From positions 2,906,271 through 2,970,270 of the forward strand of contig OX421497.1 in NCBI GenBank assembly GCA_949126835.1: a stretch of 64,000 nucleotides of DNA, read 5' to 3'. Source of the stretch: Anisus vortex. Lineage: Eukaryota; Mollusca; Gastropoda; Planorbidae. Positions 45,595 through 56,635 of this stretch are shown here, one piece after another; position 1 is the first letter of the stretch, and each line of letters begins with the position of its first letter. The notes beneath the pieces are model-generated. The model saw only the letters and a program-made list of their open reading frames with translations, was not told where the DNA came from and made no database searches. Both the position numbers and the translations under genes were made by a program.

Positions 45595-46184
45595 GGTATC
45601 TAGACCCCCTCCCATTTACACCCCCCATTCCCCCTACCAGTGTCTCATCATTTAAGACACGCGGTTTATCGCCCCCTCCCCCTCCTCTACCCCCCCCCCC
45701 CTCTTTTATACAGAGGGCACTTTAGCTAAGATAGCATGAAAAACGGGGTCGTTAGACACAGAACACGTCACGTCGTATCTGTCGGCCGGTCAAATTATAT
45801 ACTGATACACTGTAAATTTGTATTGTGGATTACTTCTGCTCTCTATCGCTTATGCCTCAATAAACAGTATTTGAAATTCATCCCGACATCGAATCAATAT
45901 TTGTTCTTGTACCTGCTTATGTGTAGTACTCGTGTCTTGTAGTACAATTACTCTAACCAATAGGCTTACAGCACCCGCGCCAGCCAAGCGGGATAACGGA
46001 CTAAAATATAAATAATTCTAAGGCCCAAACTTCACTGTGACATCGCAATAATCAGCCTCTACACGAGCCAAATAACCACGTCGAGTGCCCGCCACGCTAC
46101 ACTATCTAACTATAACTATATGTCTGTTTATTTTAATTTAACTTTCTTCTGACTATTTATCAAGGTAACTAATTAAATCTAATC
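45595..46184. other. No gene recognised
   Basis: C-rich tracts at about 45600-45710 are followed by ordinary sequence. No repeat shared with the rest of the window was seen. Confidence 0.35.
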
Positions 46185-46430
46185 TAATCTATCTATCATT
46201 TTTCTCTCTCTCTCTAATCATATATTCATCCATATAATTATTTAATATATTTATTACGTCTGTATATTTAATATAGTCTCTCTATCTATTATCTATCTAT
46301 CTATATCTATCTAAGATAAGATAAGATAAGATAAGATTGCTTTATTGATCCAAATAAATGGAAATCTGAATTGATTACATACATAGCCTGTTTATGTCTA
46401 TCTATCTATCATCAATCTATCAATCAATCA

Positions 46431-46501
<71 letters not shown>

Positions 46502-46630
46502 ATCTATCAATCTATCTATCTATCTATCTATATATCTATATATCTATCATCTATCAATCTATCTATATATCTATCATCTATCAATCTATCTATATATCTA
46601 TCTATATATCTATCTATCTATCATCTATCA

Positions 46631-46708
<78 letters not shown>

Positions 46709-46716
46709 ATCTATCA

Positions 46717-46762
<46 letters not shown>

Positions 46763-46790
46763 ATATATATATAATATATATCTATCTATC

Positions 46791-46825
<35 letters not shown>

Positions 46826-47105
46826 ATCTATCTATCTATCTATCTATCATCAATCAATCAATCAATCAATCAATCTATCTATCTATCTATCTATCACCAA
46901 TCAACTTATCTAGCATCTACCGATCTTTCTATATATCATCAATAAATCTATACATCTATTACCAATCTATCTATCATCAATCTATCTTATCTATGATTAA
47001 TCTATCGATCATCAATTGATCTATCTATAATCAATAGATCTATATATCATATATATCAACTATCATCAATCAATCTATATATCATCTATCTATCTCTCTA
47101 TCTAC
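46185..47105. repeat. Large (ATCT)n microsatellite
   Basis: About 0.9 kb of ATCT with ATCA, AATC and ATAT variants. A short (AAGAT)n run and a retroposon-end-like GATTGCTTTATTGATCC lie at 46310-46350. Frames of 126 and 180 codons are repeat-derived. Confidence 0.93.
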
Positions 47106-47208
47106 CGATGAACACGTTTTTTAAAAATTCCATCCTAGTTATTACATCTTCAGTCTCTTTCATTCTTTATCTTCTTTTATTCTTTCAATTTTATTTTGTT
47201 AATCTGCC

Positions 47209-47246
47209 CTATGCCCTATGCCCTGTGCCCTATGCCCTATGCCCCT
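47209..47246. repeat. CCCTATG heptamer repeat
   Basis: About five CCCTATG/CCCTGTG units. It is short and interstitial. Confidence 0.8.
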
Positions 47247-47394
47247 TACCAACCTAAAGTCTATATAAACAAAAAAATTCGTTAAATCGACATCCGTTAA
47301 TTTACTCAATTTATCAAACGAAATTTATATTAAGGAAAAAATAACTCCAATCAAAATATCTTTTTATCCCAACTTATAAACACACACTAACATC

Positions 47395-47495
47395 TAACAG
47401 ACACACTACACACACACATACACACACACACATACACACACCCACAAACATACACACACATACAAACATAAAAACATACACACATACAGAGCACA
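47395..47495. repeat. CA/CATA-rich microsatellite
   Basis: CACACA and ACATACA units only. Confidence 0.8.
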
Positions 47496-47800
47496 ACATC
47501 CGATTTTACGAACATGTCAAATTAATGAGCTATAGAACGTCGACCCATTTTTTCAGTCTCTTTCTTTTTTTGTTCAAAGTCTGCATATAAGGAGAAGAAA
47601 AAAATAGAGCATATGATGTGAATGAAGAAAATTACTGCCCGAGTCTAGAACGAACTAAAACCAGACATTGATCAATAAGGAATATTAACCGTAAAATGAA
47701 TAAACACCCGGAGAAGAAGAAGAAAAAACTCAGGTGAAGAAACGATTTCCTGCGTCAGACTTTAATTGGCTGTGTATGTCAAGATGACATTGTCCTCGTT

Positions 47801-47803
47801 CTC

Positions 47804-47873
<70 letters not shown>
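47801..47873. repeat. (CT)n microsatellite
   Basis: Almost pure CT over about 70 bases. Confidence 0.93.
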
Positions 47874-47879
<6 letters not shown>

Positions 47880-47937
47880 TACTTAAAATTGCCCTGCTAC
47901 TAATCAGTGCAGTCTAAAGAAGGTCTAATTAATCTGA

Positions 47938-48248
47938 GCGTTGTTAGAGTTTAGAAATAATCCATACAGACTATTTTAGGCTTCTAAATTATATTATGTC
48001 ATTTTAAGTTGTTATAGTTTAGAAATAATTCAAATAGACTATAGACTGTTAGAGGCTTCTAAATTATATTATGTCATTTTAAGTAGCTGTGCGTTGTTAT
48101 AGTTTAGAAATAATCCATACAGACTATTATAGGCTTCTAAATTATATTATGTCATTTTAAGTAGCTGTGCGTTGTTATAGTTTAGAAATAATCCATATAC
48201 ACTAGGCCTATTACAGGCTTCTAAATTATATTATGTCATTTTAAGTTG
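47938..48248. repeat. ~78-bp tandem repeat, four units
   Basis: The word CTTCTAAATTATATTATGTC recurs at 47981, 48056, 48134 and 48218, each preceded by a GTTTAGAAATAAT(C/T)CA-like segment. Spacing of 75-84 reflects small indels. Confidence 0.88.
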
Positions 48249-48429
48249 TGGTTTTTTCTTTAACTATCTCAATCTGATCGATCTTTAGGCTAGACGGCTA
48301 GACCTTTTGTTATTGCTGTGTGGTCGAGCTTGAAGGAAGCTGTATGTACAGTGCTGTCTTCACTCAATGACAGTCATTGTAGATGCCAACAAAAACCATA
48401 CCGAAAGTTATACAATAGACTTTCGGCCG

Positions 48430-48500
48430 AAAACAAATCCTACCCTTCACCAGGGTTCGAAACCAAGACCTTCGGTACGCCCAGCCGAACGCGCTGCCGC
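48430..48500 (-). repeat. SINE-A head fragment
   Basis: Only the tRNA-like part is present: CCAGGGTTCGAAACC, then CTTCGGTACGCCCAGCCGAA, then CGCGCTGCCGC. Confidence 0.75.
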
Positions 48501-48597
48501 ATTAAATTAAAACAATCAAACAATCTCTTAATAGTCAACAGCCCCCACCCCGCGCCCCGTCTTCCACCTAAACCTCTTTCGCTTTCTTTACTCTTAA

Positions 48598-48798
48598 ATG
48601 ATCCCTCAACGGAACAAAATCAGGCCGCCCCCTATTGTAAGCAGCTCGATTCAGAGGAGTGGAATCGATTTCATTGAATACATGGACGATAATGAGTATA
48701 TTGATGATCAGGCGTTCCTGGAGAAACTGGTAGTCGATATCGCCCGGGTCCTATTTGAACTGGAGGATCTTCAGCCTTGGAGTGTTGACAAAAGCTGA
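48598..48798 (+). CDS. Candidate host coding exon, unknown product
   Basis: This frame has an even residue composition (IDFIEYMDDNEYIDD, then ARVLFELEDLQPW) and ends with TGA at 48796-48798. It stands out against the low-complexity frames around it. A pyrimidine tract at about 48569-48592 (CTCTTTCGCTTTCTTTACTC) is followed by the first AG at 48622. A 3' splice site there would begin an in-frame terminal exon of roughly 175 bases. An upstream ATG at 48598 also exists. I do not recognise the protein. It could be the last exon of a host gene, a pseudogene fragment or chance. Confidence 0.3.
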   Translation: MIPQRNKIRPPPIVSSSIQRSGIDFIEYMDDNEYIDDQAFLEKLVVDIARVLFELEDLQPWSVDKS

Positions 48799-48945
48799 GA
48801 TTTTGTATGGCGCATGCTCGCTTGTGTGTACGTGTGTGTGTGTGTGTATGCATGTGAGTGTGTCTGTGTGTAAGTGTCCGTCAGATTCGTCCCCGTGTGT
48901 CTCTCTGTTGGTGTGTTCGGTTGTGTTAACTGTCTATATACACGT

Positions 48946-49392
48946 GTGTGAGTGTGTCTGTTTGTGTCCGGGCATGTATTTGTGTATTTCTATATACAAG
49001 TGTGTCTGTTTGTGTCCGGGCATGTATTTGTGTATTTCTATATTCAAGTGTGTCTGTTTGTGTCTGATTGTGTCCGGGCATGTATTTGTGTATTTCTATA
49101 TACAAGTGTGTCTGTTTGTGTCCGGGCATGTATTTGTGTATTTCTATATACAAGTGTGTCTGTTTGTGTCCGGGCATGTATTTGTGTATTTCTATATACA
49201 AGTGTGTCTGTTTGTGTCCGGCATGTATTTGTGTATTTCTATATACAAGTGTGTCTGTTTGTGTCCGGGCATGTATTCGTGTATTTCTATATACAAGTGT
49301 GTCTGTTTGTGTCCGGGCATGTATTCGTGTATTTCTATATACAAGTGTGTCTGTTTGTGTCCGGGCATGTATTTGTGTATTTCTATATAATG
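48946..49392. repeat. 48-bp minisatellite, about nine units
   Basis: The unit starts GTGTCCGGGCATGTATTTGT and includes TTTCTATATACAAGTGTG. Period 48 keeps several frames open (91-211 codons) with a 16-residue peptide repeat such as CLFVSGHVFVYFYIQV. One unit has a one-base loss (near 49219), which shifts the phase between frames. I treat these as by-products. Confidence 0.92.
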
Positions 49393-49446
49393 TTTGGTTG
49401 TACCACTGTGTTTGTCTAATATTTCAACGGACAGTCAACCAAAAAA

Positions 49447-49805
49447 ACAACTGATGCGTCGCGGGTTCTATCCCTGCCACCGACCAATCTCTGCCGCTCT
49501 GCAGGAGTTTTGGGTTTTTGGGACGTAATAACAGAGCCTTTACAAGCTTATGTATCGCCCCAGGGCAAAAGTTTCAGCGACGCCCCCTTGCATACTGTAA
49601 CTGCTTGTTTTGTGCTATATTTGCTATATTTAGACTAAATGTGCCGTCCCCCACTGGAAGTGTCGCCACCGGGAATATGCCCCCTTCTGCCCCCTCCCCT
49701 GTATGTGAGGGCACTGCGTAATAATCTTCTAGAGCGCACTGAGCGTGCTAACAATGGCTAACATAGCATGGATAGAAGCGCTATATAAATAACCCTTATT
49801 ATTAT
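49447..49805 (+). repeat. SINE-B copy interrupted by a MITE
   Basis: The left part has a box B-like GGGTTCTATCCC and CTGCAGGAGTTTTGGG. The right part (49717-49805) continues CGTAATAATCTTCTAGAG and closes with AGCGCTATATAAATAACCCT and (TTA)n. The 185-bp MITE sits exactly between. The copy at 54.93 kb shows the uninterrupted order (GGACGTAATAATCT). Confidence 0.7.
49524..49724. mobile_element. 185-bp hAT-type MITE, copy 2
   Basis: The element is 49532-49716, inverted relative to the 9.42 kb copy. Ends are CAGAGCCTTTACAAG and TATGTGAGGGCACTG. The exact 8-bp duplication CGTAATAA lies at 49524-49531 and 49717-49724, and is taken from the SINE-B target. Confidence 0.93.
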
Positions 49806-49967
49806 TATATATTCACAAATAGCTATAAACCTATTATTTTTTTTAAATAATAAATAATGTATTTATATTTATTATTTTTAGTAAAAAAAAGATATTCATT
49901 TACTATAAACTCACAATTAGATGTTTTCTAATAATATGTAATCAAATACATTGCTGAAAACCTTTTA

Positions 49968-50160
49968 TCTTATCATATACATTACAGACGCTCCTTTTGT
50001 ACAGAAAAATATTGCGTCCTACGCTGTTCCGTGGTCTGTGTCTGGTCTTCCATTTTTATCAGTGTTTTAAATTATGTTAAAGTTACTGGTTATCCTGGTA
50101 TGTTCAGGTAACCCATGTCCATGCCCGGATGCCAGTCGGGTCGAAAGAGTACTTATATAT
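49968..50160 (-). repeat. T1 repeat
   Basis: ACAGACGCTCCTTTTGTACA, ATTGCGTCCTACGCTGTTCC and CATGCCCGGATGCCAGTCGG on the plus strand are the complement of the T1 order. Confidence 0.7.
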
Positions 50161-50866
50161 GTATATGTTTTCGCATAACGAGTAACTAAAAAGTACCAAC
50201 AGTCCATGAAGGGTTAATGAGGGGAAAAAATCAGCTCTATATAATTTTGTATTTCTTGGAGATGGCTGTTGTTTGACAATGTTGAACTGAGCTAAAGTCA
50301 ATCAAATATAATAAGGGGGATGAGTCACTTGCGGTTCAAAAGTACCGGAGACACGCGTCACTGGGGGCAATTATAGTCATTTCATTGTGGGATTCAACTT
50401 CTAGAATTTTAAAGTTGGGATGTGGTTGTTGTTGTTTTGTTATTTGGTACAGACTGTTCTATGTGGCTGCCACATGTGGATGTGGCCGGGGTTTCATTTG
50501 TCCACGTGGCGGGCGGCATCAACCAGGCGGTGGCAAGTAACAATTAGTGCATTAATGAGGGGGGCGTAGCTATACGCGGGTGTGGTTTGGGAGCTGAATA
50601 TTGGAAAGTGAAGGGGTTCGGGAGGGGAGGGACTGAAGCAGTGGATTTGGTATAATAATAAAGTCATTATGAGTGCAAGGACGAGAAAGAGATAGAAAGA
50701 CAGACTGTCAGATAGGATAGCAGTAGATAGACAGACAGAAAGATATTCAGGGCCGGATTTACCTATAAGCTATACAAGCTATAGCTTAGGGCCCCCACTT
50801 TCTTAGGGGCCCCCAAACAAATTTGTTCTAGTGAACAATTAATTGTCATATATACTTAAATATACT

Positions 50867-50870
50867 GCAG

Positions 50871-50962
<92 letters not shown>
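50867..50962. repeat. (TTA)n/(TA)n microsatellite
   Basis: Short TTA repeats lead into about 70 bases of TA, within the hAT element. Confidence 0.93.
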
Positions 50963-50966
<4 letters not shown>

Positions 50967-51027
50967 AACGGCAGTTCTGGAAAAATGTTCTTGAAAGAGT
51001 TGTGGCAGCCATAATTAAGCTATTACT

Positions 51028-52400
51028 ATGGCAGAGCGTAGTTTACATTTGAGAGGAGATAAGGTAACATTGGGTTCTCCTCACAGTGGAAATTTCCTTG
51101 GATTACTGGAACTTATCGCAAAATTTGATTTTTTTTCTAGCAAGCCATATACAAAAAAATGGGAATTAAGGATCAGGTGTCACCAGATGATGGGCTCCCA
51201 ATTAGATGTTTTCTAACTTTCCTAGAGATGGGTAGCCACACAAGGGAAATTATGGCTAATATGGTGCATAAGTACCTTACAAATGAGTGCAAAATAGATT
51301 TTAGTAAGTGTCGAGTCCAGTCATATGATGTTGTTGCCAATACGTCTGGCAAATACAAGGGCATGCAAGAAATAATATTGAAGATTAACAAGTATGCTAT
51401 GTATATTCCATATGCTTGTCATTCTCTTAATCTACACATAGATGGACAGTATGGTTGCCATTCTTCAAAGATGATTCAAAAGTTCCAAAGTCTTTGTCAA
51501 AACTAGATGGTAAGCACATTCAACGGCCACAAGTGGAATACTTAATAGTTATGATGGAATAATGTCTGCATTGCATCAGCTGCATATTCATATTACAGAG
51601 AAAGGCGAAACAAGAATTCAAGCCATAAACATTTTGAATAAAATGGAGGAGTTTAAATTTATGGTAATGTTATATTTGTGGAGTTACTTGCTGGACGAAT
51701 TTCACAAGACTGCAAGACTCCCAAATTAGTCTAGATGTATGTAGGATATTGTATGCTTCACTTTCGGATTTTGATATAGGTTCCAGTGATATGTTCGATC
51801 ATTTTTAAGAAAAAGCAAAGGAAAAAATGCCTGATGTTGATTACAAGAAAAGAAGATATAGAAGAAGGCATATCAACGATGATTAAGATGATGCTTTAGA
51901 GAACCTTGAGTCATGAGACAAGTTTGAGAATCTAAACATTTATACCTGTGATCGATGTATTAGACTCAAGTCTGACAAAGAGTGCCTCAGATTATAATGA
52001 TGATGCAAAAAAGTTTTCATTCTTATAAAAATTAGAAGCTACAGAAGAAGAAATTCGTGAAGGAGTTAGTGCACATGAATCTTGTAGGAGAAATCAAGCA
52101 TTTTCATCAATATGTTAGACATAGTCAAGTGGAACATGATAGTCTGACACATCAGGATCAGCATAGGGTAATTTTTAACGATCGTGTCCAATCAGCATTT
52201 CCTTATGTAGAAGCAATTTTGAGATTATTTTCTTAGTATGATGGTTGCAAATTGCTCTGGAGTAAGATCTTTTTCTCAGCTCAACGGGATAAAAAATTAA
52301 TTTAGAACAACAAAGACTCAAGTTAATTTATGTTCCCACAGTCTCATGTACATAGAAAGTATGCAGTTTATCATTTGATGATGTCATCAGTGACTTTGCT
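51028..52400 (+). pseudogene. hAT transposase pseudogene (DUF4371/ZMYM1-like)
   Basis: Three frames together preserve parts of the family: GNFLGLLELIAKFD (about 51090-51130), VVANTSGKYKGMQE (about 51330-51375) and CHSLNLHIDG (about 51418-51447). Near 52262-52300 VRSFSQLNGIKN resembles the C-terminal hAT dimerisation segment. In this family the segment around the SGKY motif forms part of the RNase H-like catalytic core. Many stops and frameshifts break the gene, so no complete protein is possible. Confidence 0.75.
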
Positions 52401-52572
52401 CTGAAGAAAGACAATAGTTTAATATAATTCCTGAATCCTTATAACATGTGTCAAGAGATAAGATAATAAGCCTTTGTAAATTGTGCCTTTTAAAAGAACT
52501 TTTGTTTCTTTTTACCAGAGTTTGCATTTTTAAGTTTGTTATGAATAAAAATGATTTTAAGTTAAAGATTTA

Positions 52573-52844
52573 TTCAAATACTATAATAAGATGGGCCGCT
52601 TGCTCTATTTTTAGAGATCATGTGTTCTTTTTTTCCGTACGCGACCAATAAGGCTGTCATTAATGACTTCTACGCTCCTACGATTGCATTAAAGGTTTCC
52701 GCTGTATACAACTTTCGATTTAAATCTTAATTTTCCATTAGAGGACTTAGTGCGATCGAAAATTCCGAAACTAAGTGTTTCAAGTTATCAAATAGCAAAT
52801 ATCGAAATATCAAAGCAAGCGGTCCATGTTATTATAGTCTTTGA
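52573..52844 (+). mobile_element. MITE-C copy nested in the hAT element
   Basis: It starts TCAAATACTATAATAAGATG and ends CAAGCGGTCCATGTTATTAT plus AGTCTTTGA. The internal words GTTTCCGCTGTATACAACTT and TTTCAAGTTATCAAATAGCA match the other copies. It lies between the hAT dimerisation remnant and the right hAT end, so it arrived after the hAT insertion. Confidence 0.82.
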
Positions 52845-53284
52845 TTTATTATGTCACTATCTATATGTCTATAGCCTACTTCTTAATTGTATTTCAGTTT
52901 AACCCTCTAGGTATCCGAAAATCATATTTGACACTGACATATACGCTTATAAAGGGCCCCAAATCTCAAATAGCTTAGGGCCCCGTCAAGTCTAAATCCG
53001 GCCCTGAAGATATTGATTCAGATAGATAGAAAGACATACTGGCAGGCTCAGATAAAGACAAAGTTACAGTTTACGGGTGGATTGACAGACAGGCTAGCAG
53101 ATAGACAGACTAACAGGCAGAATAGATACAAAGAAGATAGATTTATAGATAGATAAATAGCTAGATAGTGAAGATAGATAAATAGCTAGATAGTGAAGTT
53201 ATTCATGTTTTTTCCTATACGTACATTTAACAATCAGGTTCCCAGTAAGCACACCACGTCGTATCAACAGCAACAAGTCTACAA

Positions 53285-53682
53285 CACACTCAGTTCTGTG
53301 AGGATTTCTTTAGTTCAACCCATGTCATGCCACACTGCTTCATTTCTTCCTCACACGATCTTCTCCGCGCCGACCTGGGCATGCCAGCTTTTCTTTGACC
53401 CCGTCGGTTCCATTGGAGAGCTTGTCTCGTGATGTCTTCAGCAGGCTTTCTGAGAGAGTGGCCAATCCATCTCCATCTCTGTCTAGCTCTCTGTTGGCTG
53501 ATGGGATCCTGTTTTGTCATCTGCCACAAGTCTTCGTTTCTTATCCTGTGTATGCGGTTTATCTTCAATATCTTCCCAAGACAGCTGTTTACAAAGGTCT
53601 GGAGTCTGTAGGTCAAAGTGTTTGAGTTTCGCCAGGTTTCTGAGCCATATAGCAAGACTGACTTGACATTGCATTGATTAAC
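53285..53682 (-). pseudogene. LINE reverse transcriptase C-terminal fragment
   Basis: The minus strand reads LLYGSETW followed by a region with LWQMTKQDPISQQRARQRW and IGHSLRKPAEDITRQAL. This is the segment downstream of the polymerase domain in many non-LTR retrotransposons. It is 5'-truncated, lacks the YxDD core and ends at GMTWVELKKSSQN. The clade is not assigned. Confidence 0.8.
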
Positions 53683-53994
53683 TTTGATGTAATTATCGCC
53701 CCTAGAATCCCGAAAGGTGTTTTAAAAATCTGCCAATGAAGTCATTAGTAGAGGTAGTCGAGAGTAAGAAAATGGAGTAGAATTAGAGTTCCGCTAAGTG
53801 CGTTTAATCCTCATAATCTTCTTATAGCGCCGGCTAAACCCTAGTTGTCCTACAATAACCCATATCAAGGCGCTAAGTCTAATCCGATTATTACAGCGGA
53901 GCGTCTGAAGATAAATCCCCCCCCTCCAGCAAAGACCAACTTCTGTATAAGACCTTAACTAAAAGTCCCTGCTTATGACCGATAAGTACCAGAG

Positions 53995-54176
53995 GAGGCA
54001 GAAAGAGAGGAAGACAAAAGAAACGTTGGGAAGTTAATATCCGGGAATGGACAGGTACACAACTGTGCGACGCATTGAGAGCGACTGAGAGACGGGAGGA
54101 ATGGAGGAGGCTGGTGTACATGTCATCTGTGGAACCCCAACGGTCCAACAGACTAAGGGATATGTAGATGTAGATG
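53995..54176 (+). pseudogene. LINE ORF2 C-terminus, second family
   Basis: Plus strand KKRWEVNIREWTGTQLCDAL then ATERREEWRRLVYMSS and a stop after SNRLRDM at about 54166. A (TAGATG)n tail follows directly, as expected for a non-LTR element 3' end. The upstream part is missing. The MITE-C copy at 54178 abuts the tail. Confidence 0.75.
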
Positions 54177-54177
54177 T

Positions 54178-54450
54178 AGATAATAAGATGGACCGCGTAC
54201 TTAAATATTTCTGCCATTTGATGACTCGAATGACTTCTTTCCCGATTCCGTTTTGCACTGTACATTTCCGTTTTATATAATCGCTATGAGTTTCTCAATG
54301 AAAAATTAAAATCAAAATCGAAAATTGTATACAGCGGAAACATTTATTCAAACGTAAGAGCGTATAAGTCATTTAAGACAGCGTTATTGGATGCACACTG
54401 ACAAAAAGAACATATGCTCTAAAAATAGAGCAAGCGGCCCATATTATAGA
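54178..54450 (-). mobile_element. MITE-C copy
   Basis: On the plus strand it starts AATAAGATGGACCGCGTACT and ends AGAGCAAGCGGCCCATATTA. The internal GAAAATTGTATACAGCGGAA marks the minus orientation. It is inserted at the tail of the LINE fragment. Confidence 0.8.
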
Positions 54451-54454
54451 TAGT

Positions 54455-54680
54455 GGCAAATACAACACAATAACAATCTGTTACAATACTCAGATATAGT
54501 CATACGAGTACAAATATTTCTCATTTTATATGCAAGAGCAATTACGTACAGGATATCTTTCATGAATTGGCAAACGGGCATGTAATCGGTTACACCAACA
54601 AACCAGAAATAGCAACAACTTGATATTATTTTAAAACCCTAATACCCCGGTACTAATGCAAGACTCGACTCGACTGGATC
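54455..54680 (+). repeat. T1 repeat, diverged
   Basis: AATAACAATCTGTTACAATA, GGGCATGTAATCGGTTAC and ACTAATGCAAGACTCGACTC follow the T1 order. The 3' end is missing and a tRNA-like GGTTGTGCGGTTAGCA (54694-54709) begins instead. Confidence 0.6.
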
Positions 54681-54926
54681 GGTGAGGCCGGGTGGTTGTG
54701 CGGTTAGCATTTTTTCTTTAAAGTTGTTGTATATGTTGTATTTGAAACCGTTGGAGATGGTCGAACGTGATGGACAATGTTGAAGATACTGAGGATTTTG
54801 ATGACGTTGAAGATAATACAGTTGTCAAAGTGGACTTTGTCTCTGATACAGTGGAAACTTTTAATTTCACAACTGTCAGGAAATATTTTTTTTTACAAAT
54901 CAAATGAAGTTTTAAAAATTCTTAAG

Positions 54927-55135
54927 AGGCCAGCTGGTCCTGCGGTTAGTTCACCGGTCTGTCAACGAAACGTCCCGGGTTCTAGCCCTGCCGCCGACCA
55001 ATCCCTGCCGCCCTGCAGGAGTTTTGGGCCTAGTGGACGTAATAATCTAGAAGGAACGTCTGTAAAACTTACAAGATAAGACTCAAACCACGGATAAGCG
55101 TAGGACGCAAAAATCATCAGCCTAGAACGAGAGTT
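54927..55135 (+). repeat. SINE-B copy with T1-type 3' end
   Basis: A tRNA-like head (TGGTCCTGCGGTTAG; box B-like GGGTTCTAGCCC) leads through CTGCAGGAGTTTTGGGCC to AATAATCTAGAAGGAACGTC and TTACAAGATAAG. This is the terminal T1 sequence. A further T1 3' piece (55080-55135, GCGTAGGACGCAAAAATCAT) follows. Sharing a 3' end with a longer repeat is how SINEs borrow LINE machinery. Confidence 0.7.
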
Positions 55136-55254
55136 TGTAACATACCAGACAATGTTGTCGTTTGTTTGTTCTTTGGTCTGTTTAATAATTTTTTTTTCGC
55201 TTTTAGTCCGTTTTTTTAAATGTTGCCACCGATGACAAGATTTAATAGTTCTTT

Positions 55255-55345
55255 ATCTCTCTCTCTCTCTCTCCTCAACTCCCAGCCTTGTTTTCCCTAT
55301 TAAGTCTGCTCTCTCTCTCTCTTTCTTTTCTACTTTCTTTCTCCC
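55255..55345. repeat. (CT)n-rich tract
   Basis: CTCT units in two blocks. Low complexity only. Confidence 0.85.
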
Positions 55346-55629
55346 TATTAATTACCCGAATCGCTGACAAGTCCATTCTAAATAATTGATGTGTAGCCAG
55401 ATATAGCCGCCTTGTTCCAGATTTGTTTTTGTTTTTAAAGATTTTTTTAGATACTCGAGGAATACCAAGTTCCTTATCGCCGTGGACATAAGAGTTGATG
55501 GCCATGGAGTATAACGAAATAGCTATGTTTATAAAGTCTGGTCAAATGTTTTTTTTTTATGGGAGCGTTATAGAAGTGAAATCCTACTGTGAAAGTCGTG
55601 AGGTCAAACCCTTGTGTATACCTGACATA

Positions 55630-55935
55630 AAAATCAGCCATAGAATCACACAAAAGCAAATATAATCATCTATAGACTCACACTCACAAGAGCAAAAATC
55701 AGCCATATTTATTATATTTACACAAGCGCAATAAATCAGCCATAGATTCACAAAAGCGCAATAAATCAGTCATAGACTCACACTAGCGCAATAAATCAGC
55801 CATAAACTCACACTAGCGCAATAAATCAGCCATAGACTCACACTAGCACAATAAATCAGCCATAGACACACAAGCGCAATAAATCAGCCACAAACTCACA
55901 CAAGAGCATAAAATTAACCATAGACCGTCACACTC
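55630..55935. repeat. 30-bp minisatellite, about ten units
   Basis: The unit is close to ATAAATCAGCCATAGACTCA plus CACTAGCGCA, with several length variants at the left. Confidence 0.88.
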
Positions 55936-56635
55936 AGATCCTTAAGTGAACTCACACATAATCTTCAATCACACACAAGATTTCATTCTACACACAACCC
56001 AAGGGACAAATTGGTCCAATCAATAAAATCACTGGCCCTTAGATTCACAAGTAAGACTTGCTCTGAACTCGGTCATTTTTTTTCGTTTCAAATATAGACC
56101 AAGACTATATACAAATCAATATATTTCAATTCTATCCAGCATATTAGGTTTTTAAGAGTTAAACAAACTTTCATCTATTCAACTGTACAGACCTTTTGTT
56201 TTTCTTATTTCTAACAAAAAATATTTATAGGTTTATTTGACGTTCTAACAATCAATATATTTTAAATAAAAACCATTTTAGTGAATGATTTTTAGTAATA
56301 AAAAAAGAATTATAGCATTAACTTTTTTTTAAAGTACACTTTAAAAGTCGACAGATCAACTTTTTTGCATTAGTATAAACTAATGGAGTTTTGAGGGACG
56401 TCAAAACTCGTTTAGTTCTCGAGAAAGACGGTCTGGATTTTTTTTTCATTAAGGGCTCTCATTTCATTTAGTAATTTCTCAAATAAGCGTTAGGGAAGAA
56501 AAATGGCTGGTGGGTGTTACGTCTCCACCACGGGGGCTTCTAGTGTCTTTCTATGATCTTGGGCACTATAATAATAATTACAATAACAACTCAAGCCACT
56601 CGATGCATGTTCGAAGAAGAATGTAATGCTTGAAC
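55936..56635. other. No gene recognised
   Basis: AT-rich sequence without shared repeats or frames of note. Confidence 0.35.

Larger units (their letters stand above)
50740..53014 (+). mobile_element. hAT transposon with decayed transposase, 2.26 kb
   Basis: The element is 50748-53006 with ends CAGGGCCGGATTTAC and CTAAATCCGGCCCTG, and the exact 8-bp duplication AAGATATT (50740-50747, 53007-53014). It is rich in GGGCCCC words near both ends. Inside are a (TA)n microsatellite (50893-50962), a broken transposase gene and a nested MITE-C. It can no longer move by its own protein. Confidence 0.93.

Noticed and set aside
46371..46913. 180-codon and 126-codon Tyr/Leu/Ser/Ile frames
   Set aside because: They are products of the ATCT microsatellite.
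48755..49454. Frames up to 211 codons with a Cys/Val-rich 16-residue repeat, suggestive of a secreted repeat protein
   Set aside because: The 48-bp minisatellite is open in several frames and on both strands, and one unit has a frame-shifting base loss. There is no signal peptide or start context.
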